From Orobanche coerulescens (taxonomy: Eukaryota > Streptophyta > Magnoliopsida > Lamiales > Orobanchaceae), in the NCBI GenBank assembly GCA_033398695.1, contig JAWKAU010000039.1, positions 1-64,000 of the forward strand: a stretch of 64,000 nt of DNA, read 5' to 3'. The number at the start of each line of letters is the position of its first letter. Within the stretch, counting starts at the first letter, position 1. The position numbers and the translations under genes were made by a program. Under the pieces are notes generated by a model. It did no database searches. It was not told the origin of the DNA and was given only the letters and a program-made list of their open reading frames with translations. Shown one piece after another: positions 11,605 to 22,740 of the stretch.

Positions 11605-14513
11605 CCCCTATGAGAATTATCCGAAAACCAAGTTCCAGCTGTATCAGCTCCGATTCAGGTCCGGATGAACCCAAATAAATGCGTATTCAATTTTATAAAT
11701 CTATAGGGACAAATTATGAAAAGATATCCAAAAAATGGGCCGCCTTATTTTTCCTCCATAACCCGTGTGATACCCTCTATGAGAATTATTCGAAAACTGA
11801 GTTCCAACCATATCAGCTCCGATTCGGCTCCGGATGACCTCAAATGAACACGTATTCAATCTTATAAATGCAAAGGGACAAATTACGAAAAATACCCAAA
11901 AATAGGCCACCTCGATTTTCCACCATAACTGTGTACTACCCTATGAGAATTATCCGAAAACCCAGTTCCGGCCATATTAGCTCCGATTCGGGTCCGGATG
12001 AACCCAAATAAATGCGTATTCAATTTTATAAATCCACAAGGATAAATTATGAAAATATATCCAAAAAACGGGCCGCCTAATTTTTCCTCCATAACCTGTG
12101 TACTACCCAATATGAGAATTATCTAAAAATCGGGTTCTAGCCGTATCAGCTTCGATTTGGCTACAAATGGCCCCAAATAAACGCGAATTTAATTTTATAA
12201 ATCCATAAGCACAAATTATGAAAAAATATCCAAAAATGAGCCACCTCGATTATCCTCCATAACTCGTGTAATACCCCCTATGAGAATTATTCGAAAATCG
12301 AGTTCCATCTATATCAGCTCCTATTCAGGTCCGGATGAACGAAATAAACGCGTATTCAATTTTATAAACCCATAGGGACAAATTATGAAAAAAATCCCAA
12401 AACTGGTCGTCTCAATTTTTCTCCATAACTCGTGTACTACCCTCTATGAGAATTTTTAAAAACCGAGTTCCAGCCATATCAGCTCTAATTCGGCTCCGGC
12501 TGACCTCAAATAAACGCGTATTCAATTTTATAAATCCATAGGGACAAATTATGAAAAAATATAAATAAAAGGGCCGCCTCGATTTTCCTCCATAACCTGT
12601 GCCGAAAACCGAGTTCCAGCCATATCAGCTCCAGTTCGGCTCCGAATTACCTCAAAGAAATGCGTATTCGATTTTATAAATCCATAGGGACAAATTATAA
12701 AAAAATATCCAAAAATGGGCCGCTTCGATTTTCCTCCATAACTCGTGTACTACCCCCTATGAGAATTATCCGAAAACCAAGTTCAGCCGTATCAACTCCG
12801 ATTCAGGTCCGGATGAACCCAAAATAAATGCGTATTCAATTTTACAAATCCATAGGGACAAATTATGAAAAAATATCCAAAAATGGGCCGCCTTAATTTT
12901 CCTCCATAACCCGTGTACTACCCTCTATGAGAATTATCTGAAAACTGAGTTCCAACCATATCAGCTCCGATTCGGCTCCGGATGACCTCACATAAACACG
13001 TATTCGATCTTATATATCCATAGGTACAAATTATAAAAAAATACCCAAAAATGGGCCACCTCGATTTTCCTCCATAACTCATGTACTACCCTGTGAGAAT
13101 TATCCGAAAACCCAGTTCCGTCCATATCAGCTCCAATTCGGGTCCGGATGAACCCAAATAAACGCATATTCAATTTTATAAATCCATAAGGATAAATTAT
13201 GAAAAAATATCCAAAAAACGGGCCGCCAAAATTTTCCTCCATAACCTGTGTACTACTCAATGTGAGAATTATCTAAAAATCGAGTTGTAGCCGTATCAGC
13301 TTCGATTTGGCTTCACATGACCCCAAATAAACACGGATTTAATTTTATAAATCCATAGGGACAAATTATGAAAAATATCCAAAAATGGGCCACCTCGATT
13401 TTCCTCCATAACTCGTGTATTACCCCGTATGAGAATTATTCGAAAACCAAGTTCCAGCTGTATCAGCTCCGATTCAGGTCCGGATGAACCCAAATAAACG
13501 CGTATTCAATTTTATAAATCTATAAGGACAAATTATGAAAAGATATCCAAAAAATGGGCCGCCTTAATTTTCCTCCATAACCCGTGTACTACCCTCTATG
13601 AGAATTATCCGAAAACTGAGTTCCAACCGTATCAGCTCCGATTCGGCTCTGGATGACCTCAAATAAACACGTATTCAATCTTATAAATGCATAGGGACAA
13701 ATTACGAAAAAATATCCAAAAATAGGCCACCTCAATTTTCCACCATAACTTGTGTACTACCCTATGAGAATCATCCGAAAACCCAGTTCCGGCCATATCA
13801 GCTCTGATTCGGTTCCGGATGAACCCAAATAAATGCGTATTCAATTTTATAAATCCACAAGGACAAATTATGAAAAAATATCCAAAAACGGACCGCCTAA
13901 ATTTTTCTCTATAACTTGTGTACTACCCAATATGAGAATTATCTAACAATCGAGTTCTAGCCGTATCAGCTTCGATTTGGCTTCAAATGACCCCAAATAA
14001 ACGCGGATTTAATTTTATAAATCCATAAGGAGAAATTATAAAAAAATATCCAAAAATGGGCCACCTCGATTTTCCTCCATAACTTGTGTACTACCCCCTA
14101 TGAAAATTATCCGAAAACCGAGTTCCAGCTGTATCAGCTCCGATTCAGGTCCCGATGATTCCAAATAAATGCGTATTCAATTTTATAAATCCATAAAGAC
14201 AAATTATGTAAAAATATCCAAAAATGGGCCGCCTCAATTTTCCTCCACAACCCGTGTACTACCCTCTATGATAATTATCCGAAAACTGAGTTCTAGCCAT
14301 ATCAGCTCCGATTCGGCTCCGGATGACCTCAAATAAACACGTTTTTAATCTTATAAATCCATAGGGACAAATTATGAAAAGATACCCAAAAATAGGCCAC
14401 CTCGATTTTCCACCATAACTCGTGTACTACCCTATGAGAATTATCCGAAAATCCAATTCCGGCCATATCAGCTCCGATTCGGGTCCGGATGAACCCAAAT
14501 AAACGCGTATTTA
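11605..14513. repeat. Satellite array, right block
   Basis: The same 167-bp monomers resume in register after Gyp1, for about 17 further copies. Variant monomers match left-block ones at fixed distances once the 9356 inserted bases are removed. The variant with ATAAGGATAAATT is at 511, 2011 and 13187 (native spacing about 1500 and 1820 bp). The array ends abruptly near 14513, where Cop1 leader sequence begins. Confidence 0.92.
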
Positions 14514-15880
14514 TTTTTCTCCTTGTTCACTCCCCTCAACCTATACGGTTCCTATAGTTCGTGAACAAGTTAAGTTTATACCATCGACACTGATAAGTTT
14601 CGCAATAGAATAGAATCTTATCCGGCAACCTAACAGGTTTCTAGGTATAAAATTTGCTCCAACCGAAGGCATCCAATGCACTCTTAGAATTTTAACAATC
14701 ATCCCAGAACGACTATCCCGATAACTCGGAAGCATGGCACATCCGGTTTGGATTTCAATTTCCCGAAAGCTCGATGGAGGAAAGGAAAACCTTGAACCTT
14801 TTAAACTTAATATTTTGCCGTGGGAGAATTTTCGCGATTAATGTTACACTTTGCACATTAATTCATTTAAGCGCGTTTGTTGCATTCATACCATATGAAT
14901 AAAACATTCACAACCTAGTTGCTACCAACATGTAGTTCATGGATCGTTCCTAGAACAAAAACATCGTAATCTAATTACATGTCTTCAGTCTTGAATCTTC
15001 GTCTTCTCGAACGGATCTTCCTCTGGTCTTCGTCATTACATATAAATTTTACATTGAAAAAATTGCATCCTATACAAATTTTCCTAGTAAAATAAATAGG
15101 CTCAAAATGGCCTTTAAAACCCAATCGAATAAAATCGAACAATTTAAAACTAGGTCCATGAACTACATCCCCATTCACAAGCATCCATCCAATAAATACT
15201 AAATAAATGAATTATATATCAAATATATTGATCCAACCAATATATAGAAATAATCATCAAATAGAATTGATCCAATCAATTCACACAATCGATAATGTGA
15301 AATCGTTCAAAATAATTCGGTCAATCATGAGTATTCAAATTAATCAAATTTCCCTCATAACATGAAATACTATATATCATTTTAATCATATTAAATCTAA
15401 TTTAAAAATGGGAGATTAACTTTCTGCAATACACGAAGAAAACGAGCCCGAAACAGGCCTGGACCGCGATCCGAACAACCTGGACCGTGGTCCCTTGTGT
15501 CCAGGCTGCACGGCTGGCCATAAGCAGGGACGGATCACGATCCCAAGAGTCCAGATCATGATCCACGGCCCATATCGTGGTCCATCAGTGCCAAACCACA
15601 CGACAACCCCTTTCGGTCCATTCCAGGGCGGTCCAACGATAATTCGGGGCTTGATTTTCGACCGGATATTCAATATCAATATTTTTCGACTTTCATATCT
15701 TCAATATAAATCATATTTCCAATAAAATAAAGATTTATATTTAGATATAGATTGACGAAAAATATAACTACAACGAATGAACAAACATATACCACGATAA
15801 TAACAAAAATGATTCCAAATCATTAACCATCCAATCAAGCATTACAAATGCTATATATCGTATATACGATCGCTAGACTA
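14514..15880 (-). other. Cop1 5' leader, inverted, truncated at the satellite junction
   Basis: Read on the minus strand, this lies directly downstream of the Cop1 PBS, so it is the untranslated leader between PBS and gag. No convincing gag start is visible. The minus-strand open frames at 14541-14735, 14975-15184 and 15416-15679 resemble nothing I know and are probably chance. The left end at the satellite is taken as an inversion breakpoint. Confidence 0.6.
15461..15564. repeat. Cluster of 12-bp near-palindromes in the Cop1 leader
   Basis: GGACCGCGATCC (15461), GGACCGTGGTCC (15482), GGATCACGATCC (15532) and AGATCATGATCC (15553) share the consensus GGAYCRYGRTCC. They lie in a GC-rich patch of an otherwise AT-rich leader. 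The function is unknown. Confidence 0.75.
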
Positions 15881-15893
15881 GGCTCTGATACCA
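15881..15893 (-). other. Cop1 primer-binding site (minus strand)
   Basis: The minus strand reads TGGTATCAGAGCC one base inside the LTR end. This shows that the LTR to its right is a 5' LTR read leftwards. Confidence 0.92.
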
Positions 15894-15894
15894 C

Positions 15895-17998
15895 TATTGG
15901 GATTTGCATACAAAAATAAAGGGCGCAGCGAAAGCGGAAACACAAGTGCAAAACGAATCCCTCAAGAGTATCGATTCAAGTTACGTATATACGAATATAA
16001 AACGAACAAAGAGGAAGATACGAGATATCATACCCTTGTCATTCGTTGATCAAATGGTTGTGAAGATTAAGATCTCCACCACAAAACCGATTCTCCAAGC
16101 TTTTGGTGATCTCCACCACAAATCCGATTCGTCAAGCTTTTAGTGATCTCTGCCACGAATCCGATTCGTCATGCTTTTGATGATCTCCGAGCCCCGAAAG
16201 CACGTTGCCTATACTTTCCACATGACGGAAGTCGACTGCAATAGCTCCCACCTTGTTATCCTCCAAGGATACGACTATAACAAAGTGGTTGAAGCTATTG
16301 AAATATATTGATACACTCCAAGTGTACTTAATAATTTTCTCTCTTGATTTTCTTAAGCACTCAAAGTGTTTTTGAAAATTCTTCTCTCTCAATCTTCTCT
16401 AAGAAGGTGATGAAGTGAAGAAGAAAGATGAAGAAGACAAAAGAAAACTCTCTCCCCACATCCCTTGAATGAGTTGGCCGTGACATACCATGATGAGAGG
16501 TGAGTTTTTATTCTTTTTCTTCAACTCATTTTTCTTAGTCAATGATATCCCCATCTTCATTTTTCATATAAAAATGAATCAAATCTTTTCATTGATTTCT
16601 TTTATTTTCGACCATGTTAGGTGGAATCAAAGACTAATTGAAAGACAAAAGGGAGGGGTGGCCACTAGAAGGAACTAGAAGAGTCTGGTTCGTTTTGGAC
16701 TGTCGTGTGTCCAAACAGATAAACTCTGTTCCATTCCGATGTATTTATATTAATTAACCTAACTAATTAATTATATCAAATACAAAATAATATAATTAAT
16801 TTTCCAAAAAACAATCATATTTATGAATTAAACTAATCACCCAATAATTTATTTAATTCATCAGGCCGTAAATTATTTTATCCAATAAATTAATTTAGAC
16901 ATCCAATGTCCCAACATTAATTAGACATCCAATGTCCAATAAATTTGATATCCAATATCTAATATTATTAAAGAGAGAACAAGCTCGATTTATTCCGTTG
17001 TCAATCCTATTGCACGACTCGGTAGATCCGTCTTAGTTAGCAATGGGAGGAACCAAAGAGTAATAGCACCACCTAGCCAGCCTGGTGGCCTACACTGTAA
17101 CCTAACTGAGAATGAATAATGGGGATCATTCTAAAACCTTTCTGTCGTGAATACCAGTATACGTATAAACCCTTCTTTCAGATGTCCCAATCAAGTTATA
17201 GGGTCACGGTCAGTCAAACCCTATCTGTACTTGATGTTATGCATGAGTTAATGCAAATCTAGATAATCGAGCTCTTATGTATCTAATACAACTAGCTCCA
17301 ATACTTTGGCCAAAGACTTATGATCTCATTTGCCAATAACTGCATAGGACATATACCCATTTACTAACATGAGAAAGAATCCTATCTTGGTGTTTAGTCA
17401 AACCTACTACTTGCCCGTCAAGATGCACGTCGAGGTTCACCCCCACCTTCTGGTTTTCTGGGTCGAACTACTCTAATGAAAATATTAACGTCACAAGCAC
17501 ATCCCTACTAAATCCTCAAGTCCAAGGTTCACGAATTCCTATCACAACTTTTCGATTCCGTCATTGACTGTCCTGAAGTGAAATTCGTGTGACAAATCGA
17601 GGGTGAGACGGTTTGAGTATACTAATCTCATTAGAATACCTATAACGTGTGCTCCTACTAACCATTAGTGATCTACAGGCACTCTCCAAGTCAAAGAATA
17701 CGTCATACAAGTCTTCGCATAAACTTAACGCCCAGTCAGGTTTCATCGACTTGTGAACGATTAAGTATTTGAGACATAAACCTTTCCAATGTCGATACCC
17801 TTATCCAATAAGGAGTGGAATATTTTGCTCTCAAATACACGGACGAGTTTCTATATATATTTACGAGTCAGGAATGCCAGTGACTACCAGTAAATAAAGA
17901 AACATACAATTGCCTTCTGATAATGATTTACATAATAACAAGTACAATGCCCTCACTTTATCATCCCCTGAGTGGCATTAGAGGGCATTCTCCTAACA
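15895..17998 (-). repeat. Cop1 5' LTR, in inverted orientation
   Basis: On the minus strand this 2104-bp LTR starts TGTTAGGAG at 17998 and ends next to the PBS. The terminal CA has decayed to TA. It is the reverse complement of the LTR at 25481-27511, with visible point differences. It has three 37-bp units (starts 16071, 16108, 16145) where the other LTR has two. No gene is contained here; the open frames are LTR shadows. Confidence 0.9.
16071..16181. repeat. 37-bp tandem repeat, three units, in Cop1 LTR
   Basis: Units begin GATCTCCACCACAAA or close variants. The opposite LTR carries two units (about 27256-27340). The difference explains much of the 73-bp LTR length difference. Confidence 0.8.
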
Positions 17999-18003
17999 AC
18001 TGG
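17999..18003. repeat. Target-site duplication of Cop1 (ACTGG / CCAGT)
   Basis: ACTGG directly outside the inverted 5' LTR is the reverse complement of CCAGT at 27512-27516, directly outside the 3' LTR. This identifies the two opposed LTRs as ends of one insertion. Confidence 0.88.
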
Positions 18004-18500
18004 GTCCAGAATCGATACAAGAAACTGCTATGACAGTACAGAAGATAAGGGAATGAATGAAGATTGCACAAATTAGATAGAAGAATTATGCATATATTCG
18101 ATGAAGAGATTTAGAATTTGGATCTAGGGATCATGTGTTCTTGAAGGTATCTCCAATGAAAAGCATTATGAGATTTGGCGAGAAAGGAAAACTTAGCCCG
18201 AGATATGTTGGTCCGTTTGAAGTTCTTGGGAGATTTGGTGATAGACCTTATAAAGTAACCTACCCCGCCCCCTTCATTATTAGGTGTGCACAATATCTTT
18301 CATGTGCCCATGTTAAAGTAGTACATTTCAAACCCCTCACATGTGTTCATTGGAATTATCCCCTGATTTGTCTTATGAAGAGAAGCTGGTACATATTCTT
18401 GATAAGAAAGTAAAGAAATTAAAAAACAGGGAGATCTATTTGGTAGTGTTGTTATACGAGTCATACTAAATTTCGGATGCCTTGGGCAGTTTAAAACTTT
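18004..18500 (+). pseudogene. Gyp2 integrase C-terminal fragment
   Basis: This is a decayed piece of a gypsy integrase, following the catalytic core. It encodes the helical GPE...ET region, the DHVFLKVSPMKS motif, the KGKLSPRYVGPFEVL segment (about 18120-18240) and a chromodomain-like tail (about 18400-18490). Several in-frame stops and a frameshift after about 18260 make it non-functional. It is on the plus strand, whereas the rest of Gyp2 (27517-28635 and 38328-39490) is on the minus strand. The frame of the minus-strand part ending at 27512 continues exactly here across the Cop1 target duplication. I therefore read it as the same gene, flipped by inversion. Confidence 0.85.
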
Positions 18501-19812
18501 CGATAATGATCGGAACGGTGAAAACTATCACAATTGTTAATTGATGCCTATCTTGCTAGTAATTGGAATAAATGATGGTAGTACTCGTAGTTGGATGGGA
18601 ACTCATAACCGAATTGTTAATCACCAACACCTTAGAATCATCTTGTTGAAGATTTCAATTATAATCCTATTACCATATCGTAAAGATGTTAATAACTCCT
18701 TGATGAACTAACTAACGACTATCAATTCGGATAGATATTCAAACATGTTAGGATTTCGGAGAATTAGTGCCTAATCATTCCATTCTAGAAATTTAAACTA
18801 AAATTAGTAATGTAATTACGGTGGCCGTGAGTCATAATCGCGACGTAGGAATGTTGTATTAGAACATTAATCAACGAGATGGTAAATTGTAAAATGGCAA
18901 ACCGAGGAATTTAGTAATATGCATTATGGTCATAAATAGATAATTTCGATTTAGGCGACATGAACAACCAAGTTTAGAATCCTAGCGGGACGAGGGAAAA
19001 TTGTCATTAATCATCATTGTTACCATAAGATGTTAATCGACGAACATGTAATAGGTTGAGCTTTCGGGTGTGGTCGTTCGAGCCGTTGTGTTATCAAGGG
19101 AGTAACTCTCGTCGGATTTGAGGCAAGTGAATCTTGCTCGGACTTTACGTCTTGTAATTTCAGAATATTGTATGTGTTACTATTTGTAGAACGGTGCTCG
19201 TTCGAATTATCTTGTCCGGAGTATTCCTGTGTAGATACTTCCGTGACCCTTGGCTGTGGTCTTGGGAGTTTATATGTTGATATATCTTGCGGAACTGTGT
19301 TGAGGGATAAAACGTGAATGGTACCCACGTCCGGAGTATTCCTGTGTAGATACTTCCGTGACCCTTGGTTGCGACCTTGGGAGTTTATGTGCTAATAAAA
19401 GAAATGACGTTGAATATTCGGTGATAATCTTGTTTTTTGAAATTATCTAATTCTATCATTGAAATTTGTTCGATTTGTCTGACCGGGGTTAACTGACATG
19501 ATACGTCGTGTCAGGCAAATTTGTTGAATATGTGCAGGACATTCCCAAAGGTTCCGGTCAGGCTTGAGCAGTGTTGGGGAGAAGACTTGTTAATTTCTCA
19601 AACTAAATTCGAATAATCCACGTTGTGTAATAACCGTATGAACGGACATTAATACCTTTTGTATTTTAGTTGTACGAACGCTTTCATTTGAACATTTCCG
19701 CAAACTACTTGTTGAATAAATTTTTTTAAAAAAAAAACTTTCTTAAAACTAGCCTTGTGGGTCCCACACGGGATTCATGGCACTGTGGCGTCCGGCTTAA
19801 TTTGGGGCATTA
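18501..19812 (+). repeat. Probable Gyp2 3' LTR (left end not defined)
   Basis: It follows the integrase tail and ends with GTGGGTCCCACACGG, GGCACTGTGG and GGGGCATTACA. This module also ends the Gyp4 LTR and the fragment at 58222-58284. I could not place the LTR start or a polypurine tract. No coding sequence is seen; the minus-strand open frame at 19020-19328 has no recognisable motif. Confidence 0.6.
19213..19391. repeat. Two-copy repeat of about 60 bp in the Gyp2 LTR
   Basis: TCCGGAGTATTCCTGTGTAG and its continuation through the CTTGGGAGTTTAT motif occur at about 19213 and 19331. The copies are about 118 bp apart with a few differences. Confidence 0.85.
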
Positions 19813-19900
19813 CACTCACTAGACAAAGAGGCCATCACATAGCCACGAATTCTAATCTCATCCTTAACCTACTTTTCGTGGTTTTCAACTTCTTCCTGAT

Positions 19901-20520
19901 TGTATACTGCAAATCATACTTTATGCTTATATTACCTAATTTCCTTATAACTACCTATGAGAATATTAATTACATTTAATCACATGATTTGCATATTTAT
20001 TCACGTTATGGTTATACAAATGAAATGTCTAATTATTTTATACTATAGATAATGTGGTGTGTTGGTGTCACACGTAAGATCACATTATCGGTACCTTATA
20101 AAATAATATAATAGTTCACAACCTATATAATTATTAGACAAATTATATAAAAGGTTGTAGTGTGTGCTTGAGATTAGTTGGTCTTGACTATTAGCATACA
20201 TTAGCGTATTTGCATACGTTACTGGATCGAGGTGAGATAGTGTCTTCTGTACTGACTGTAAGAAGAGCGTAAATCTCAGATAATTATTATTTCTTAATTC
20301 TAAGTATATAATATTTAATTGTGTATTTATAATACTTATTGCTTTGATTTACCATGGGTGAGAGTCAAAATGATCGACTCAATAAGCCTCGTATCTTGGG
20401 CAATAATATTATTTATATGACAGTTATTATTATTACTAGAAATCGTGTCCCGACTCGTTCGGGTTGATGATGTCCCCTTGAGGAGCTCGATAATGATTAT
20501 TATATTAAACCCTACAGGTT
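19901..20520 (+). repeat. Truncated Cop2-family LTR
   Basis: From TGTATACTGCAAATCATAC to ATTAAACCCTACAGG this matches the first part of the LTR at 51678-53133, with scattered differences. It stops abruptly, with the rest of the LTR missing. The 88 bp before it (19813-19900) match nothing recognised. Confidence 0.85.
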
Positions 20521-21434
20521 CAAGATTCGATAAACTTACCTTAATTGACAAAAGAGGATGAAGAACGACGAAGGACGACGAAGAATGAGAGGGTAGCACC
20601 TTCAAAACCTCCTCCAGAGCTTGATCAACTTCACTCCAACAGGATAACACTTGATTAGGGAAGCTAAAATCGACTTAGGGAAGGTGGAGGATAGTATGTA
20701 AGAGCAAGGGTTGAGTTTTGGGTCGGAAGAAATGAAAGGGAGGGTGTCCTTTTATAAATTCGGAATGGCTTTACGTACGTTAGGCCTGAAGCTTTACGTA
20801 CATAAGCCATGTTACATACGGTATCGTGGAAAGCTTAACGTACATAAGGAAAACTCAGAACTAACTGGACTAAATCACACACATCGTCACGTACGTAATG
20901 AAAGTCGGCCAACGTACGTAACACCCGTTGACTTGCCTGTCGCTATCGCGCCGAAAGTTGGTCTGACAATGCACCATCCAATGAAGATTCCCTATCCGAA
21001 GACCGAAGACTGTGTTACGTACGTAAGGTATTATCTTTAGCATACGTAATGCCACACACTTAGCGTACGTAATACATAGCTTATAACGTACATAAGGTTC
21101 AGTTTGTTCACTACATTATTATCACATTGATTCCTTATAACGCGACTCCCTCTCAATCTCGTCGAGTAATCTCTCGGGGAACAAGACGTTGGCCACCGTC
21201 ATATTCACACCGATAATTGCCCAACTACATCAAGGTATGTCACCAACAAATCATCAACCATCATACAGTCACATTACAAGAATAACAGGTGCGGACAAGC
21301 TTTATTCATGATAATACAGTACAAACATATCATTCAAAATACGTTTATCGTGACGTAGTACATTTACTTATTAAATATATGAAATATAAATGATCGCTCA
21401 ACGTGAAACAGCATGTAATACTGGTGGTATTACA
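20521..21434 (-). repeat. Gyp6 3' LTR fragment (minus strand)
   Basis: The inner edge is defined by GGTGGTATTACA at 21434, followed by a polypurine tract on the minus strand (about 21435-21451). The outer part is cut at the Cop2 LTR fragment. It contains a TATA box and a palindrome array. The plus-strand open frame at 20711-21040 lies within the LTR and is not considered a gene. Confidence 0.8.
20748..21095 (-). promoter_or_regulatory. Gyp6 LTR promoter region: CGTACG-type palindrome array plus TATA box
   Basis: On the minus strand, TATAAAAGG (20748-20756) is preceded by about nine copies of an ACGTAC-containing motif between 20771 and 21095, for example TTACGTACGTTAG, CACGTACGTAA and TTAGCGTACGTAA. 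The nearest copy ends 14 bp from the TATA box. The layout matches the Gyp3 and Gyp4 promoter arrays. Confidence 0.65.
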
Positions 21435-21468
21435 TACCACCCCCCTTAAAAATAGTTTCATCCCGAAA

Positions 21469-22203
21469 CTAATAAAATAACTCAGGATGATTCTCCCTCA
21501 TGCTCGACTCGGTCTCCCAAGTCGCTTCTTCTATGCCATGGTGCGACCGTTAAACTTTTAGAAGAGGTATGGCCTTATTCCTTAGTGTCTTTATGCGTCG
21601 ATCCAAAATTGCGGTTGGGACTTCTCTAAAGGTAGCATCATTAGAAATCTCTATCTCTTCGAAATTAATCTTGTGGCTTGGGTCGTACATGTACTTCCTC
21701 AGCTAGGAGACGTGGAAGACATTATGCACTCCGTCTAATGAAGGTGGCAGCGCCAGTCGATAAGCGAGTTTACCAACTCGGTCCAGTATTTCTAACGGGC
21801 CAATAAATCTCGGGCTCAATTTGCCTTTCTGGCCGAAGCGTCGAACACCCCTCATCGGCGATACCTTGACCCAAACGTGGTCCTCGACCATGAATTCCAA
21901 CGCTCGCTGGCGGTCCGTAGCAAATGTTTTTTGGCGGCTCTGAGCTGCCAACATGTGTTTTCGAATGATGGAAATCTACTTAATAGATTCCTGGATCAGA
22001 TCCAACTCGGTGGCGACGACATCAGACGCATCATCCCAACACAGAGAAGACTTGCACCTCCTACCGTACAAGGCCTCGAAGGGTGCCATGCCTATGCTTG
22101 CATGTGAGCTATTGTTGTATGAAAATTCCGCCAAGCAGAGGTGTCTGGCCCAATCCTTACCCCAATCGAGTACACATGCTCCTAATATATCCTCCAGAGC
22201 CAA
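21469..22203 (-). pseudogene. Gyp6 integrase C-terminal fragment
   Basis: The minus strand encodes the end of a gypsy integrase. It starts within the segment preceding FSYNNSSHASIGMAPFEALY (about 22120) and continues through the DHVWVKVSPMRGV motif (about 21870), the KGKLSPRFIGPLEIL segment and a chromodomain-like EEATWE tail, to a stop at 21469-21471. There is an in-frame stop around 21704, and another in the chromodomain region. The upstream catalytic core, RT and gag are missing; the fragment abuts Cop1 gag at about 22203. Its stop codon overlaps a hairpin (21454-21470) before the polypurine tract. Only the 3' end of the element survives. Confidence 0.87.
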
Positions 22204-22740
22204 TCAGGAAGAAGTTGAAAACCACGAAAAGTGGGTTAAGGATGACATTAGAATTCGTGGCTATGTGATGGCCTCTATGTCTAGTGAGCTTCAGCGAGCT
22301 CATGAGAAAATGACTTCTGCTAGGTAGATTTTATCTCACTTAATCGAGCTTTATCATGAGCACAGTCAAACTGCTAGATATGAGATATCTAAAGAGCTTT
22401 TCGGTGCCAGGTTGAAGGAAGGTGAGAAATTCGGGGACCTTATCCTGCAATCTCTTCCTGATTCCTTCTCACAGTTTGTTCTGAACTTCAACTGCAATGA
22501 GATTGCTTCCAATTTAGCAGGGTTGATGAACAAATTTGTAACCACTCAGTCTCATATGAAGATTCCGCGGGTGAAGGAGTCTTCCCTTGTGATTTCTTCT
22601 AGATCTCGGAGGTTCAAGAAGAAAAAGACCAAGAAGCAGATGGGCCCACAAAACAAGGACTTTAAGGGTAAGGGCAAGGCCCCAAATGGTTCCCAAGAGC
22701 AAGAAGGTGAAGACGGACAAATGTCTCAAATGCGGTGAGC
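22204..22740 (+). pseudogene. Cop1 gag, N-terminally truncated
   Basis: This encodes the middle and C-terminal part of a Ty1/copia gag. It has the helical region with MASMSSELQRAHEKM (about 22265-22310), the stretch LILQSLPDSFSQFVLNF (about 22440-22490) and a lysine-rich linker leading to the nucleocapsid. A TAG at about 22326-22328 and a frameshift around 22700 break it. Roughly the first 60 residues expected for the family are absent: the sequence begins abruptly at the junction with the Gyp6 fragment, the likely right inversion breakpoint. The protein would have formed the virus-like particle. Confidence 0.85.

Noticed and set aside
15416..15679. Minus-strand frame of 87 codons in the Cop1 leader
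   Set aside because: It owes its openness to the GC-rich palindrome cluster, has no known motif, and the plus strand is open over the same stretch.
20711..21040. Plus-strand frame of 109 codons
   Set aside because: It lies within the Gyp6 LTR over the CGTACG array, antisense to the element, with no recognisable domain.
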